From positions 2,446,501 to 2,510,500 of the forward strand of contig NZ_CP014229.1 of NCBI RefSeq assembly GCF_001553605.1: 64,000 nucleotides of DNA, in the 5' to 3' direction. The translations under genes were made by a program, and so were the position numbers. The stretch's first letter is position 1. The number at the start of each line of letters is the position of its first letter. Shown in pieces: positions 1-11,045 of this stretch. This stretch comes from Desulfovibrio fairfieldensis. Lineage in GTDB: Bacteria; Desulfobacterota; Desulfovibrionia; Desulfovibrionales; Desulfovibrionaceae. The notes beneath the pieces were generated by a model. That model was not told the origin of the DNA. It made no database searches and worked only from the letters and a program-made list of their open reading frames with translations.

Positions 1-334
1 AAAGGGCCGCGCGGCTGAGACCGTCCGGCGGCAGATTCAGACGGCGAGCCAGAATCCGGGCCACGGCCCAGGACGCGCCCAACCCTTTGAAGGCCTTGAG
101 CCCGAAACGGCGGGATTCGTCCTTGACCAGGACCCGGCCCAGACCGAGCCGGGCGGCCAGGCCAGCCAGACTGCACAGGGGCGTGGGGCTATATTCCGGG
201 AAGCCGGCGTGAAAACCACGGACATTACGTGCCCGCGCCGGACCGAAAGCGGACGGCGGAACCGGAACGGCGGCATCCGGCTGTGCGGCATAGCGGGCGT
301 TGAGCGCCAGTTCCACGGGACGCACGGGCTTCAA
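1..334 (-). CDS. dpaL: Diaminopropionate ammonia-lyase, N-terminal part (cut by window edge)
   Basis: PLP-dependent lyase that splits 2,3-diaminopropionate into pyruvate and ammonia (DpaL/YgeX, fold type II). About 111 residues are visible. They begin with an NARY segment and reach the family signature VLVKDESRRFGLKAFKGLGA, whose second lysine (in FK) is expected to bind PLP; both the motif and its position match the start of E. coli YgeX as I remember it. The C-terminal two thirds lie outside the window. The likely start is a TTG at 334 overlapping the TGA of the upstream aminotransferase (331-333), with a GTG at 325 as the alternative, so the gene appears translationally coupled to its neighbour. 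The family call is strong and the exact start is uncertain. Confidence 0.85.
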   Translation of the reverse strand, partial: MKPVRPVELALNARYAAQPDAAVPVPPSAFGPARARNVRGFHAGFPEYSPTPLCSLAGLAARLGLGRVLVKDESRRFGLKAFKGLGASWAVARILARRLNLPPDGLSRAAL

Positions 335-1482
335 TCCAGTTTGGCTTCGGCCAGCCAAGACTCGAACCGCGCCAGATTCTCCCCGAAGTTGCGGCGGCCG
401 TAGCCCATGCGGAAATAGGGCTCGTCCATGCCGTAGACGCTGCCGGGCAGGAGCAATACCCCGGCCTCACGCGCCAGGCGCTCGCAAAAGCCCTCCATCG
501 GGCCGTCGATATGGATTTTGTGGAAGCCGATGGGCCCGGCCAGGGGGCGGTTGTGGGTAAACAGGCCCGCGTGCCGGGCGAAAAAAGCGTCGGCCAGAGC
601 CAGATTAGCCCGGACAATGCCCCGGTTGCGCGCCAGAATGGCCGGAGCGTGGCACAGGGCCACCAGGGCCAGCTCCTCCGAGGGCGCGGCGCAACAGATG
701 CTCAGATAATTTTTGAAGCGGCTCATGGCCGTAAGCAGGCCCCGGTCGCGGCTGACGGCCCAGCCGATGCGCAGGCCCGGCAGGCCGTAGGCCTTGGAGA
801 GCACGCCGATGGAAACGCCCCGCTCATACAGCTCGCAGATCGCGGGACGGGCATGCCAGGCGTTTTCATCCGAGCCGTCCGGGTCTTCCAGGCCTTTGTA
901 AACCTCATCGGCGATCACATGGATGCCGCGCCCGGCCGCAAGGGCGCAGAGCGCGCGCAGTTCCGCGTCACTCAGAGCGTAGCCCGTGGGATTGTGGGGA
1001 GTGTTGACGACAATGGCCCTGGTATGGGGACGGAGCAGGGATTCCAATGCGTCGAAATCCAGGGCCCAGCCTTGCCCTGTCTGGCGGAAGCGCCAGAAAG
1101 ACAGCTCGCAGCCCACGGCCCGCGCCACCTCATACAGGGATTGGTAGGCCGGGAACATGCAGATCACGTGATCGCCCTTTTCCAGCAGCACATTCAGGCA
1201 GGAAAAAATGCCTTCCTGCGCGCCGGTCTGCACCAACACCCGGTCATTGTCCGCATTCCGGTACAGACGGGCTATGGCCTGCCTGAGTTCCGGTTTGCCG
1301 TCATTTTCGGCATAGCCGAGCCGAGTTTGCAGAAAGGCCTCGCGCGCTCCGGCCGGGTCCGGCTCCAAGGCCAGCAGTTCCGCGATGCTCAAGGCCTCGC
1401 AGTCGGACTGGGCCAGAAGGTGGGGCGCGGAAAATTCATGCTTGCCGAAAAACACTTCCAGTTCAAAATCGGGAATCCGCAT
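331..1482 (-). CDS. Class I/II PLP-dependent aminotransferase
   Basis: Fold-type I aminotransferase of about 383 residues. It carries the substrate/PLP motif NTPHNPTG, the PLP-phosphate region ADEVY, and the Schiff-base lysine in SKAYGLPGLRIGW. The ATG at 1482 is chosen because GAGGGAG lies just upstream and the protein then begins MRIPDFELEVFF; an ATG at 1494 is possible but has a poorer ribosome site. The start lies inside the 3' end of the diguanylate cyclase gene (20-nt overlap), and its stop overlaps the start of dpaL. Pairing with dpaL suggests a role in amino acid, perhaps diaminopropionate-related, catabolism. The substrate cannot be read from the sequence. Confidence 0.85.
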   Translation of the reverse strand: MRIPDFELEVFFGKHEFSAPHLLAQSDCEALSIAELLALEPDPAGAREAFLQTRLGYAENDGKPELRQAIARLYRNADNDRVLVQTGAQEGIFSCLNVLLEKGDHVICMFPAYQSLYEVARAVGCELSFWRFRQTGQGWALDFDALESLLRPHTRAIVVNTPHNPTGYALSDAELRALCALAAGRGIHVIADEVYKGLEDPDGSDENAWHARPAICELYERGVSIGVLSKAYGLPGLRIGWAVSRDRGLLTAMSRFKNYLSICCAAPSEELALVALCHAPAILARNRGIVRANLALADAFFARHAGLFTHNRPLAGPIGFHKIHIDGPMEGFCERLAREAGVLLLPGSVYGMDEPYFRMGYGRRNFGENLARFESWLAEAKLD

Positions 1483-3121
1483 GCGCTCCCTCATCGTCCG
1501 GCGCGCCGCTCCGGAGAGCTTCGTCCGAACGCTTTTCCAGACCCGGTTCGTAGACGCAGTAGCCCAGTTTGCCGCGCTTGGCCGTATACATGGCCACATC
1601 CGCCCGGCGGATCAGCTCGTCCAGGGTCAGACCGGCTTCGTCGCAACGCACGATGCCGATGCTGGGGGCAATGAGCCGCAAGGCCTCTGAAGAGCGAAAG
1701 GCTTCACGCACCAGTTTCACCAGGAGCCGCGCCTTGCGGATCAGAAAATCCAGAGGCCGGTCGCCCCAGTAAAGGGCGAATTCGTCGCCGCCCAGGCGAG
1801 CCACCACGGCCTGGGGACAGGAGGCGCGCAAAAGCTCCGCCACCGTGACCAGGGCCTGATCGCCCGCCTGATGCCCCCAGCGGTCATTGACGCTCTTGAA
1901 ATGGTCCAGGTCCACATAAAGCAGGCTTTCAGCCCCGTTCGTCCCTCCGGGCTGCGCATGCTCATAGAAATAGCGCCGGTTGTACAGCCCGGTCAGGACG
2001 TCGGTATTGGCGTGGCGCGACAGCCGCCGCTCGAACTCCCGCTCCAGCGTGACGTCGCGAAAAATTACGATGGCCCCGATTCTGTTGGAAAAAACATCCA
2101 GAATATCCTGTTCCTGGACATCCAGGACAATCTCCCGGCCGTTGAGTTTCCAGCGCAGTTCCGCGCGCTCTTCCTCCCGGACCAGCTGGCCTCCGGACAT
2201 GGCATTTTCCCGCCATGCCCGGCAATCGCCGCCCAGCACATCGCTGTCGGCCACCGCGAAAAATTCCTTGAATTTTTCGTTGATATTGACGATGTGATCC
2301 TCCGCGTCGGTGATCATCACGGCAAAAGGCAGGCTGCCCAGCAGCAGCTCCAGCTCGGCGCTCATGGTGGCCAGGTTGGTCACGTCATGGGCCACGCCCA
2401 CTGTGCCCATGATCCGTCCGTCATCGTCGAAAAGAGGCGACTTCCAGGTTTTGAACTGGCGCATGCCCTGCTTGCTCTTGACGAATTCGTCAAAAACGCG
2501 GGTCTTGCCCTCTTCCATGACCACGGTGTCTGTTTCCAGACAGACGTACTCGCCCTTTTCGTATTCTTCCTTTTTCAGATCCCAGATATAATAATGGCCC
2601 CGCCCTTCAATGTCTTCTTTGCTTTTGCCCACGGTCCGGCAAAAACTGTCGTTGACCTTGAGGTGCGCGCCCACCGCGTCCTTGAACCAGATCAGGGAGG
2701 GCGTGGCGTTGATGACCGCATCCAGATAGTAGTGCGTGAGGCGGGAATCCCGTTGCAGCTTCAGGCCGTCAAGCAGCCTTCCGAAACGGGCGGCAAGCGC
2801 CGCCGCGCCGCACGGCCCGGCCCAGAGATCGTCGATATGATCCCAGATGCCGTCCGGCAGCCCGGCGGCCTCCGCCGGGTCAGGGGCCAGAAGGATGATG
2901 CGAGCGCCCGCTTTGGCCGCGCCGCGTATTTCGGGCAGGCAGGAAATCCGCCCGGCCTTCAGAAAAATGACGTCGTCCCGCTCCAGATCACGGCAGTCCG
3001 GACCGGGGCCGCCGCTGACGAAGACATGCTCAAAGCGCTCACGCGGCGGCACGGAACGCAGAATATTTTCCAGCTCCGCATCAGCGCCGCAGATTCTGAT
3101 CCGTAATGTACACTGGTACAT
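1463..3121 (-). CDS. PAS-PAS-GGDEF diguanylate cyclase
   Basis: Predicted cytoplasmic diguanylate cyclase of 552 residues making cyclic di-GMP from two GTP. Residues 1-120 form an unrecognised N-terminal domain. A PAS domain follows at about 128-250, with a PAC-like end (GVAHDVTNLA). A second PAS lies at about 255-365 (LPFAVMITDAEDHIVNINEKF). The catalytic domain spans about 372-535, with LTGLYNRR and an intact GGDEF at 444-448. No RxxD inhibitory site lies five residues upstream, so product inhibition may be absent. No membrane segment or signal peptide is evident; the PAS domains probably sense an intracellular ligand or redox cue. Its last codons overlap the aminotransferase start, which implies co-translation with amino-acid catabolic genes. 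Confidence 0.9.
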   Translation of the reverse strand: MYQCTLRIRICGADAELENILRSVPPRERFEHVFVSGGPGPDCRDLERDDVIFLKAGRISCLPEIRGAAKAGARIILLAPDPAEAAGLPDGIWDHIDDLWAGPCGAAALAARFGRLLDGLKLQRDSRLTHYYLDAVINATPSLIWFKDAVGAHLKVNDSFCRTVGKSKEDIEGRGHYYIWDLKKEEYEKGEYVCLETDTVVMEEGKTRVFDEFVKSKQGMRQFKTWKSPLFDDDGRIMGTVGVAHDVTNLATMSAELELLLGSLPFAVMITDAEDHIVNINEKFKEFFAVADSDVLGGDCRAWRENAMSGGQLVREEERAELRWKLNGREIVLDVQEQDILDVFSNRIGAIVIFRDVTLEREFERRLSRHANTDVLTGLYNRRYFYEHAQPGGTNGAESLLYVDLDHFKSVNDRWGHQAGDQALVTVAELLRASCPQAVVARLGGDEFALYWGDRPLDFLIRKARLLVKLVREAFRSSEALRLIAPSIGIVRCDEAGLTLDELIRRADVAMYTAKRGKLGYCVYEPGLEKRSDEALRSGAPDDEGAHADSRF

Positions 3122-3272
3122 GCCGCCTTAGCCTCCTTCGCCGGAGCAGGCTCCGACGGACGCGCACCGTCTAGTATATTTCTTCGCTCAAAAGTAGGAT
3201 TTAAGCAAGTATTCCAATCTGACGGAATAACATGTTTCTGAAAACCATACGGGATATCAGGGATAAATCAAC

Positions 3273-6200
3273 TCAGGAACGGCGGCTGAGCAACGCCAGG
3301 CGCGCGGCTCTGGCATTGCCGTAGCGCAGCCGCCACCAGAAGCGCCGCGCGCGCAGGCGGGCGCGGTCCAGGCAGAGGTAGACCACGGGCGTGGTGTAGA
3401 GAGTCAGCAGCTGGCTGACCAACAGGCCGCCCACAATGGTGATGCCCAGAGGCTGGCGGATCTCCGCGCCGTCGCCCTGCCCCATGGCCAGGGGCACCGC
3501 GCCGAGAATGGCAGCCGCCGTGGTCATCATAATCGGCCGGAAGCGCAGCAGGCAGGCTTCGTAAATGGCCTTGTCCGGCGGCAGATGGCGGGTGCGGGAG
3601 GCCTCCAGGGCAAAGTCGATCATCATGATGGCGTTCTTTTTGACGATGCCCGCCAGCAAAAGCACGCCGATCAGCGCGATGACGCTGAACTCCATCTTGA
3701 AAAGCATCAGGGCCAGCAGGGCCCCGCCGCCCGCCGAGGGAATAGTGGAAAGGATGGTCAGGGGGTGGATCAGGCTCTCGTAGAGCACGCCCAGCACAAT
3801 GTACAGCGCGGCCAGGGCCGCCAGAATCAGAATGATCTGGCTGCTCATGGTGTCGCTGAATATCTTGGCCGTGCCCTGAAAACTGCCCACGATGGTGGAG
3901 GGCATGCCGATTTTGACCCGCGCCTCGGCAATGGCCGCCTGGGCCTGGGAAAGGGAGGCCCCCTGAGCCAGATTGAAGGAAATGGTCACGGCGGCGAACT
4001 GGCCCTGATGCGCCACGGAGAGCGGCGCGAAAGCCGGGCCCACGCCGGCCACGCTGAGCAGCGGCACCAGGCCGTCCTTGCCCGGCAGGCGCACCTTGTC
4101 CAGAGCCTGCGCGCCTTCCAGCCAGTCCGGCCCGTATTCCAGCACCACGCGGTACTGGTTTTTATCCTGGTAGATGGTGGACACCTGGCGCTGCCCGAAG
4201 GCATTGTTCAGGGCCGCGTCCACATCCCGCATGGTCAGGCCCAGGCGGGCCAGAGCGTCGCGGTTCACCGTGAGCATGGTCTGGAGGCCGCGCTCCTCAA
4301 TGTCGCTGTCCACGTCCTTGAACAGGGGCAGGGCCGCCAGGGCCTGCTGGAGGCGGCGGCCCCAGGTGCGCAGATCGTCCAGATTGTCGGCCTGCAGGGT
4401 ATACTGGTACTGGGAGCGCGCGCTGCGCCCGCCCATCATGATGTCCTGGGCCGGTTGCAGGAAAATCTGCAGGCCCGGTTCGGACGAGAGTTTGCCGCGC
4501 AGCCGCCCGATGACCGCCTGGGCGCCGATTTTGCGCTCTTCCAGAGGCTTGAGCGAGATGAACACCCCGCCCCCGCCGCGCCCGCCGGAAATATGGGCCG
4601 AAACCTGTTCCACGGCCGGGTCCGCGCGGATCACGTCCACCAGCTTCGCCAGCTTGGTCTGCATGGCCTGAAAGGAAGCGCTCTGGTCCGCCCGGATGCC
4701 GCCCATGATCACGCCCGTGTCCTGCTGGGGGAAAAAGCCCTTGGGCACTATAATATACAGCCAGACATTTCCGGCAATGATCAGAAGCAGGGAAAGCATG
4801 GTCAGGCGCGGATGGCGCAGCACCACGGCCAGGCTGGCCGCGTAGCCGCGCTGCATGCCCGCCAGCATGGCCCCCCAGGCCTGCCCAACGCGGGTACACC
4901 ACTGCCGCAGCGGTTTCAGAAAGCCGCCCCGGGCTTGCAGCAGGCGCTCCTTGCGCCGGGCCAGATCCGCGTCAAAAGGCCGCAGCAGCTTGGCGCACAT
5001 CATGGGCGTGGTGGTCAGGGAAACCAGCATGGAGACCAGCACCGCCGTGGTGAGCACCACGGAAAACTCGCGGAACAGACGGCCCACAATGCCGCCCATG
5101 AACAGAATGGGCGTGAACACCGCCACCAGGGAAATAGAAATGGACACCACGGTGAAACCCACTTCGCGCGCGCCGCGCAGGGCCGCGCGCAGGGGGCTTT
5201 CGCCCATTTCCAGACGGCGGACGATGTTTTCCAGCACCACGATGGCGTCGTCCACCACAAAACCCGTGGACACGGTGAGCGCCATGAGCGAGAGGTTGTC
5301 CAAACTGTAGCCGCAGAGGTACATGACCCCGAAAGTGGCGATAAGCGAAACCGGCGCGGCCACGGCCGGAATGCTGGTGGCCCTGGCGTTGCGCAGGAAC
5401 AGAAAGGTCACCAGCACCACCAGGCCCATGGCCAGCATGAGGCTTTTTTCCACTTCGCGCAAAGAGGCCCGGATGGTCAGGGAACGGTCCATGCGCAGTT
5501 CCAGATCCGCGCTTTCCGGCAGCCAGGAGCGCAGTTGCGGGATCATGGCCTTGACCCGGTCCACAGTCTCAATGATGTTGGCTCCGGGCGAGCGAAAGAC
5601 GATCAGCAGGATGGCCGGTTTGCCGTTGGCCACGGCCATGTTGCGCACGTCCTGGGAGGAATCTTCTACGCGCGCCACGTCCGAGAGCCGGATGGTTTTG
5701 CCGTCCTTCTGGGCCACAATCAGCGGTTTGTAGTCCTCGGCCTTCTGCAACTGGTCGTTGGCCCCCACCAGCCAGAAATTTTCTCCGTTTTCCAACATGC
5801 CCTTGGGCAGAAAGGCATTGGCCGCGGCCAGGGATTTGCGCACGTCCTCCATGCTCACGCCCGCGCGGTTCAGGGCGTCGGGGATGGCCTCCACCCGCAC
5901 GGCGGGCAGGGCCCCGCCGCCCACGGTCACTTCGCCCACGCCGGGAATCTGCGAAATTTTCTGGGCCAGCACCGTGGAAGCCGCGTCGTACAACTGGGCG
6001 CGGGTCAGCACGTCCGAGGTGATGGACAAAATCATGATCGGCGCGCCCGAGGGATTGACCTTGCGGTAGGATGGGTTGGACGGCATGGTCGGCAGGGTGG
6101 AGCGGGCCGCGTTGATGGCCCCCTGCACGTCTCGGGCCGCGCCGTCGATATCCCGGTCCAGATCAAATTGCAAAATCACATTGCTGGAACCCAGGCTGCT

Positions 6201-6539
6201 GGAGGAGGTCATTTCCGTGACCCCGGCGATGCGCCCCAGGGCCCGCTCCAGCGGCGTGGCCACGGTGGCGGCCATGGTTTCCGGGCTGGCGCCGGGCATG
6301 CGCGCGCGCACCACCACCACGGGAAAGTCCACTTCCGGCAGCGGGGCCACGGGCAGCAGGCCGAAGGCCACCATACCGGCCAGGGCAATGGCGATGGTCA
6401 GCAGTGTGGTGGCCACGGGCCGCCGGATAAAGGGCGCGGAAATATTCAGGGGAATGAATTCCGGCCCGAAACGGCGGCGCCTTTCCGTGCCCGTCCCGCC
6501 GCCTTTGTCCGAAGCGCCGGGCTTGCCGGACGCGCTCAT
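3273..6539 (-). CDS. mdtC: RND efflux permease, MdtC-like
   Basis: Inner-membrane proton-driven multidrug permease of 1088 residues. After a hydrophilic 25-residue N-terminal extension it reads [13 protein letters not shown] and then [21 protein letters not shown] and [10 protein letters not shown], which match MdtC closely by recall. [14 protein letters not shown] and the C-terminal [16 protein letters not shown] are conserved RND core motifs; paired Asp residues in the first motif (transmembrane helix 4) belong to the proton relay. The start overlaps the mdtB stop (ATGA). Two different permeases encoded in tandem imply a heterotrimeric MdtB2C-type pump fed by the MdtA adaptor. No TolC-type outer-membrane channel gene is present in the window, so one must be supplied elsewhere. 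Substrates are unknown. Confidence 0.93.
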   Translation of the reverse strand: MSASGKPGASDKGGGTGTERRRRFGPEFIPLNISAPFIRRPVATTLLTIAIALAGMVAFGLLPVAPLPEVDFPVVVVRARMPGASPETMAATVATPLERALGRIAGVTEMTSSSSLGSSNVILQFDLDRDIDGAARDVQGAINAARSTLPTMPSNPSYRKVNPSGAPIMILSITSDVLTRAQLYDAASTVLAQKISQIPGVGEVTVGGGALPAVRVEAIPDALNRAGVSMEDVRKSLAAANAFLPKGMLENGENFWLVGANDQLQKAEDYKPLIVAQKDGKTIRLSDVARVEDSSQDVRNMAVANGKPAILLIVFRSPGANIIETVDRVKAMIPQLRSWLPESADLELRMDRSLTIRASLREVEKSLMLAMGLVVLVTFLFLRNARATSIPAVAAPVSLIATFGVMYLCGYSLDNLSLMALTVSTGFVVDDAIVVLENIVRRLEMGESPLRAALRGAREVGFTVVSISISLVAVFTPILFMGGIVGRLFREFSVVLTTAVLVSMLVSLTTTPMMCAKLLRPFDADLARRKERLLQARGGFLKPLRQWCTRVGQAWGAMLAGMQRGYAASLAVVLRHPRLTMLSLLLIIAGNVWLYIIVPKGFFPQQDTGVIMGGIRADQSASFQAMQTKLAKLVDVIRADPAVEQVSAHISGGRGGGGVFISLKPLEERKIGAQAVIGRLRGKLSSEPGLQIFLQPAQDIMMGGRSARSQYQYTLQADNLDDLRTWGRRLQQALAALPLFKDVDSDIEERGLQTMLTVNRDALARLGLTMRDVDAALNNAFGQRQVSTIYQDKNQYRVVLEYGPDWLEGAQALDKVRLPGKDGLVPLLSVAGVGPAFAPLSVAHQGQFAAVTISFNLAQGASLSQAQAAIAEARVKIGMPSTIVGSFQGTAKIFSDTMSSQIILILAALAALYIVLGVLYESLIHPLTILSTIPSAGGGALLALMLFKMEFSVIALIGVLLLAGIVKKNAIMMIDFALEASRTRHLPPDKAIYEACLLRFRPIMMTTAAAILGAVPLAMGQGDGAEIRQPLGITIVGGLLVSQLLTLYTTPVVYLCLDRARLRARRFWWRLRYGNARAARLALLSRRS

Positions 6540-9500
6540 GCGCCCTCCTCCGCCCGCGTGTCCCCTGTTCCCGATTCCCTGGAATCCGTGGACTCCGAGG
6601 ACTCCGTGCCGCGCGTGGATGTATGGCGCAGGCGCAGGCTCATACGGTCGAACCAGAGATAGATCACCGGCGTGGTGAACAGGGTCAGCACCTGGCTGAC
6701 GACCAGGCCGCCCACCATGGTCACGCCCAGGGGGCGCCGCAGCTCCGCGCCCATGCCCCAGCCGATCATCAGGGGCAGGGCCCCCAGCAGGGCGGCCATG
6801 GTGGTCATCAGAATGGGCCGCAGGCGCAGCAGGCAGGCCTGGCGGATGGCCGCCAGAGGCGGCTTGCCCTCCTTGCGCTCGGCCTCCAGGGCGAAGTCGA
6901 TCATCATGATGGCGTTTTTCTTGACGATGCCGATGAGCAGGATAATGCCGATAACGCCCACCACGCCCAGTTCCATGTCCGCCAGCATCAGGGCCAGCAG
7001 GGCCCCTACTCCGGCCGAGGGCAGGGTGGAAAGGATGGTCACCGGGTGGATGTAGCTCTCATAGAGCACGCCCAGCACTATATACATGGTCACGATGGCC
7101 GCCAGGATCAGCCAGATCTGGTTGTCCGTGGAGGACAAAAAGGCCTGGGCCGCGCCCTGGAACTGGGTGCGCAGGGCCGGGGGCAGGCCCAGCTCCTTTT
7201 CCACGGCCAGAACCGCGTTCACGGCCGCGCCCAGCGAGGAGTCATGGGCCACGTTGAAGGAGATGGTGGCCACCGGGAACTGACCCTGGCGCGCCACGGA
7301 AAGCTGGGCCGGGCGTTCCTCCAGAGTGGCGATGCTGGTCAGGGGCACGGGATCGCCCGTGGAGCCGCGCACATGGATATTCTCAATGGCGGCCGGGCCC
7401 AGACGGAAGCGCGGGGCCACTTCCAGCACCACCTTGTACTGGTTGGTCTGGGTGAAGATGGTGGAAATCAGGCGCTGGCCCAGAGCGTCGTACAGGGCGT
7501 TGTCGATGTCCGACATGCTGATGCCCAGCCGCCCGGCCGCGTCGCGGTTGATGTTCAGCCAGGCCATGCGCCCCGGCTTCTGGAGGTCGCTGGTCACGTG
7601 TTCCAGTTCGGGCCGCTCGGACAATGCCCGCACCACGCGCGGCACCCATTCCTGCAACTGCTCGCGGCTCAGGGCTTCAACAGTGAACTGGTACTGGGTG
7701 CGCGAGACGCGATCCTCAATGGTCAGATCCTGCACGGGCTGCATGTAGAGGGTCAGCCCCGGCAGGCTCGCGGCCCGCTCCATGAGGCGCTTGGCAATGG
7801 CCGGGGCGCGGGCGTCGCGTTCGGACAGGGGCTTGAGTTCCACGGTCAGGCGCGAAGTGCCCAGGCTCTGGTTGATGCCGTCCACGCCCACGAAAAAAAC
7901 CACGCTTTCCACGGCCGGGTCCTGCAGGATCAGATCCGCCAGTTGGCGCTGGCGCTCGGCCATGGCCGTGAAGGACGTGTCCTGCGGAGCCTCGGCAATG
8001 CCCTGGATCACGCCCGTGTCCTGCACCGGGAAGAAGCCCTTGGGCACCACGATGTACAGCACGACCGTGAGCGCCAGGGTGCCCAGGGCCACGCCCAGGG
8101 TCAGGCGCTGATGAGCGAAGACCCAGTCCAGCCTGTGCTCGTACCAGAGAAGCAGGCGGCTGAAGAAACGGCCCTCTTCCTTTTCCCCGGCGTGGCGCTC
8201 GGGCCGGAGCATGACCGCGCAGAGCATGGGCGTGAGCGTGAGGGAGATCACCGCCGAGATCAATATGGTCACGGCCAGGGTCACGGCGAATTCGCGGAAC
8301 AGCCGCCCGGCCACGTCGCCCATGAACAACAGCGGAATGAGCACGGCCACCAGGGAGATGGTCAGGGAAATGATGGTGAAGCCGATCTGGCCCGCGCCCT
8401 TGAGCGCGGCCTGCAGGGGCCGCTCGCCCTGCTCCAGGTAGCGGGAAATGTTTTCAATGACCACAATGGCATCGTCCACCACAAAGCCGGTGGCGATGAC
8501 CAGGGCCATGAGAGTGAGATTGTTCAGGGAAAATCCGGCCAGATACATGACGCCCAGCGAACCCACCAGGGAAAGCGGCACGGCCAAGGCCGGGATGATG
8601 GTGGCCTCCACATTGCGCAGGAAGAGCCAGATGACCCAGATGACCAGGGCCACGGCCAGGAGCAGTTCCAGCTGCACGTCGTGCACCGTGGCGCGGATGG
8701 TGGTGGTGCGGTCCGTAACCACGCGCACTTCCACATTGCCGGGCAGGGTCTGTTGCAGCACGGGCAGCAGGCGGGTCACGCTGTCGGCCACGTTGATGAC
8801 GTTGGCTCCGGGCTGGCGCTGCACCGAGAGCACTATGGCCGGGCGAAAGGCGTCTTTGCCGTCCGCGCCCGCCGAGGCCACATAGGCGGCCAGGCGCGCG
8901 TTTTCCGCGCCTTCCAGCACGTCGGCCACATCCTTGAGGCGCAGCGGCGCGCCGTCCTTGTAACCGATGATGGTCCGGGCATATTCCTGCGCCGAGGAGA
9001 GCTGGTCGTTGGCGTCAATGGTGCTGGCCCGCTCCGGCCCGTCAAAACTGCCCTTGGCGTCGTTGACGTTGGCCGAGGCAATGGCCGAGCGCACGTCGGC
9101 CAGGGTCAGGCCCGCCCCGGCCAGGGCCTTGGGATTGACCCGCACGCGCACGGCCGGGCGCTGGCCGCCGGACAGCGTGACCAGGCCCACGCCGGGCAGT
9201 TGCGAAATCTTCTGGGCCAGCCGGGTGTCCACCAGGTCTTCCAGGCGGGTCAGGGGCATGGCGTCGCTGGTCACGGCCAGGGTGACGATGGGCGGGTCCG
9301 CCGGATTGACCTTGTTGTAGACCGGCGGATTGGGCAAGTCGTTGGGCAGCAGGTTGTCCGCCGCGTTGATGGCCGCCTGCACTTCCTGCTCGGCCACGTC
9401 CAGGGCGATGGAAAGGTCGAATTGCAGGGTGATGACCGAGGCCCCGGCCGAGGACAGGGAACTCATCTGCACCAGGCCGGGCATGATCCCGAACTGGCGT

Positions 9501-9703
9501 TCCAGCGGGGCCGTGACCACCGCCGCGATGACGTCCGGCGACGCGCCGGGATAGAGGGTCTGCACCTGAATGGTGGGGTAGTCGATCTGCGGCAGGGCCG
9601 CCACCGGCAGGGAACGGTAGGCCAGCAGGCCCGAGAGCAGCAGGGCCACCATCAACAGGGAGGTGGCGATGGGACGGAGAATGAAGATGCGGGAGAGGTT
9701 CAT
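6536..9703 (-). CDS. mdtB: RND efflux permease, MdtB-like
   Basis: Second RND permease of the pair, 1055 residues from the chosen ATG at 9703. That start gives [20 protein letters not shown], the expected cytoplasmic lead into transmembrane helix 1. Family landmarks are [32 protein letters not shown], the helix-4 motif [14 protein letters not shown] and [16 protein letters not shown]. The C-terminus is Ser/Thr/Glu-rich and hydrophilic. The gene ends by overlapping mdtC by 4 nt. It is separated from mdtA by about 140 bp holding a short GC-rich inverted repeat (GCCC/GGGC near 9768) but no T-run, so I read the five regulator-to-pump genes as one transcription unit. Confidence 0.93.
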   Translation of the reverse strand: MNLSRIFILRPIATSLLMVALLLSGLLAYRSLPVAALPQIDYPTIQVQTLYPGASPDVIAAVVTAPLERQFGIMPGLVQMSSLSSAGASVITLQFDLSIALDVAEQEVQAAINAADNLLPNDLPNPPVYNKVNPADPPIVTLAVTSDAMPLTRLEDLVDTRLAQKISQLPGVGLVTLSGGQRPAVRVRVNPKALAGAGLTLADVRSAIASANVNDAKGSFDGPERASTIDANDQLSSAQEYARTIIGYKDGAPLRLKDVADVLEGAENARLAAYVASAGADGKDAFRPAIVLSVQRQPGANVINVADSVTRLLPVLQQTLPGNVEVRVVTDRTTTIRATVHDVQLELLLAVALVIWVIWLFLRNVEATIIPALAVPLSLVGSLGVMYLAGFSLNNLTLMALVIATGFVVDDAIVVIENISRYLEQGERPLQAALKGAGQIGFTIISLTISLVAVLIPLLFMGDVAGRLFREFAVTLAVTILISAVISLTLTPMLCAVMLRPERHAGEKEEGRFFSRLLLWYEHRLDWVFAHQRLTLGVALGTLALTVVLYIVVPKGFFPVQDTGVIQGIAEAPQDTSFTAMAERQRQLADLILQDPAVESVVFFVGVDGINQSLGTSRLTVELKPLSERDARAPAIAKRLMERAASLPGLTLYMQPVQDLTIEDRVSRTQYQFTVEALSREQLQEWVPRVVRALSERPELEHVTSDLQKPGRMAWLNINRDAAGRLGISMSDIDNALYDALGQRLISTIFTQTNQYKVVLEVAPRFRLGPAAIENIHVRGSTGDPVPLTSIATLEERPAQLSVARQGQFPVATISFNVAHDSSLGAAVNAVLAVEKELGLPPALRTQFQGAAQAFLSSTDNQIWLILAAIVTMYIVLGVLYESYIHPVTILSTLPSAGVGALLALMLADMELGVVGVIGIILLIGIVKKNAIMMIDFALEAERKEGKPPLAAIRQACLLRLRPILMTTMAALLGALPLMIGWGMGAELRRPLGVTMVGGLVVSQVLTLFTTPVIYLWFDRMSLRLRHTSTRGTESSESTDSRESGTGDTRAEEGA

Positions 9704-9842
9704 GGTATAGACACCTTGCCACGTCCCCAAGGGGAACGGGGCTTGTCACTCGGACAATATTTTCTTTGCCCTTCGGGCACAGGGCACACAAAACGTCACC
9801 CGTATGACAACCCCCTAAAAACTGATCAGCGGCAGCCGGAGA

Positions 9843-11045
9843 CTACTCCACGGCTTCCGCCTTCGGCGTCTCCACGGTCGCCGCCACCTTGACCGTGATG
9901 CCGTCGCGCAGGCGGTCCAGGCCGTCCACCACCACCACTTCCCCGGCCTTCAGGCCCTTGTCGATGACCGTGAGCCGGTCCGTGCTGATGCCCGGCGTCA
10001 CCTCGCGCACATGGGCGATTTCGTCGCCCTTGTCGTCCTTGCTCACCACATAGACATACGAGCCGCGCGAGCCCAATTGCACCGCCGAAGCCGGAATGGT
10101 CACGGCGTCCTTGAGCATCCGGACCATCAGCCGGGCATTGACGAACTGGTTGGGATAGAGCGCGCCGTCCTGATTGGGAAAACGGGCCTTGAGCTTGACC
10201 GTGCCCGTGGCCGCGTCGATCTGGTTATCCAGGGACAGCAGGCTGCCCACGGCCAGCAGATGCTTCTGCTCCCTGTCCCAGGCCTGCACGGGCAGGGGCG
10301 GCAGAGAGGGATTTTCCTCACGCTCGCGCAGGGCCCGCGCCACCAGGGGCACCTGGCTCTCGGGCAGCGTGAACAGCACGTCGCAGGGGCTGACCTCGGT
10401 GATGCGCACCAGGCCGTCGCTGTCCGAACTCTTGATCTGATTGCCCTCGTCCACGTTGCGCAGGCCCAGCCGCCCGCCCACGGGCGCGGTGATCCGGCTG
10501 TAGTCCAGTTGCAGGCGGGCCGAGTCCACCGCGGCCTTGTCCGCCTCCACCGTGCCTTCATACTGGCGCACCAGGGCGCGCTGGGTCTCATACTGCTGGG
10601 CCGCGATAAAGTCGCCCTTGGCCAGCTTGGCATAGCGCGCCAGGTCGCGGCGGGCGTTGTCCAGCTGGGCCTGGTCCTTGGCAAGATTGCCCTGGGCCTC
10701 GTCCAGCGCGGCCTGGAAGGGCCGGGGGTCGATTTCCGCCAGCAAATCCCCGGCCTTCACGCGCTGCCCTTCCTGAAAGTGCAGGCGGACCAGTTGCCCG
10801 TCCACCCGGCTTTTGACCAGCACGTCACTGGAAGGGATCACCGTGCCCAGACCGTTGAGAAAATGCGGCACGTTCTGGGCCAGAGCCGTGGCCACGCGCA
10901 CCGGGGGCGCGTCCATGCTCATGCCGGGCCGGGCGCCGCCGCCCGCGAAAAACAGACGCCAGACGATCAGCGCGGCCGCCAGGGCCAGCGCCAGCCAGAT
11001 GTATATGCGACGGCGGCCCGTAGTGCGTTGAGCCCATGCCTTCAC
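9843..11045 (-). CDS. mdtA: RND periplasmic adaptor (membrane fusion protein), MdtA-like
   Basis: HlyD/AcrA-family adaptor of 400 residues linking the RND permeases to an outer-membrane channel. One transmembrane anchor is at about 13-33 (YIWLALALAAALIVWRLFF), with no lipobox. The biotinyl-lipoyl-like half (VDGQLVRLHFQEGQRVKAGDLL), an alpha-hairpin rich in Ala/Asp/Gln (about 110-175) and the return segment ITAPVGGRLGLRNVDEGNQI follow in the usual order. The beta-barrel and membrane-proximal domains fill the rest. The start is GTG at 11045, preceded by AAGGAG and overlapping the kinase stop as GTGA, so synthesis is coupled to the two-component system. Confidence 0.92.
   Translation of the reverse strand: MKAWAQRTTGRRRIYIWLALALAAALIVWRLFFAGGGARPGMSMDAPPVRVATALAQNVPHFLNGLGTVIPSSDVLVKSRVDGQLVRLHFQEGQRVKAGDLLAEIDPRPFQAALDEAQGNLAKDQAQLDNARRDLARYAKLAKGDFIAAQQYETQRALVRQYEGTVEADKAAVDSARLQLDYSRITAPVGGRLGLRNVDEGNQIKSSDSDGLVRITEVSPCDVLFTLPESQVPLVARALREREENPSLPPLPVQAWDREQKHLLAVGSLLSLDNQIDAATGTVKLKARFPNQDGALYPNQFVNARLMVRMLKDAVTIPASAVQLGSRGSYVYVVSKDDKGDEIAHVREVTPGISTDRLTVIDKGLKAGEVVVVDGLDRLRDGITVKVAATVETPKAEAVE

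Noticed and set aside
3585..6662. A 1025-codon plus-strand open frame opposite mdtC, and a similar one opposite mdtB (6623-9892)
   Set aside because: They are His/Gln/Gly-rich shadows of GC-rich coding DNA, have no domain, and lie exactly antisense to well-recognised RND genes.
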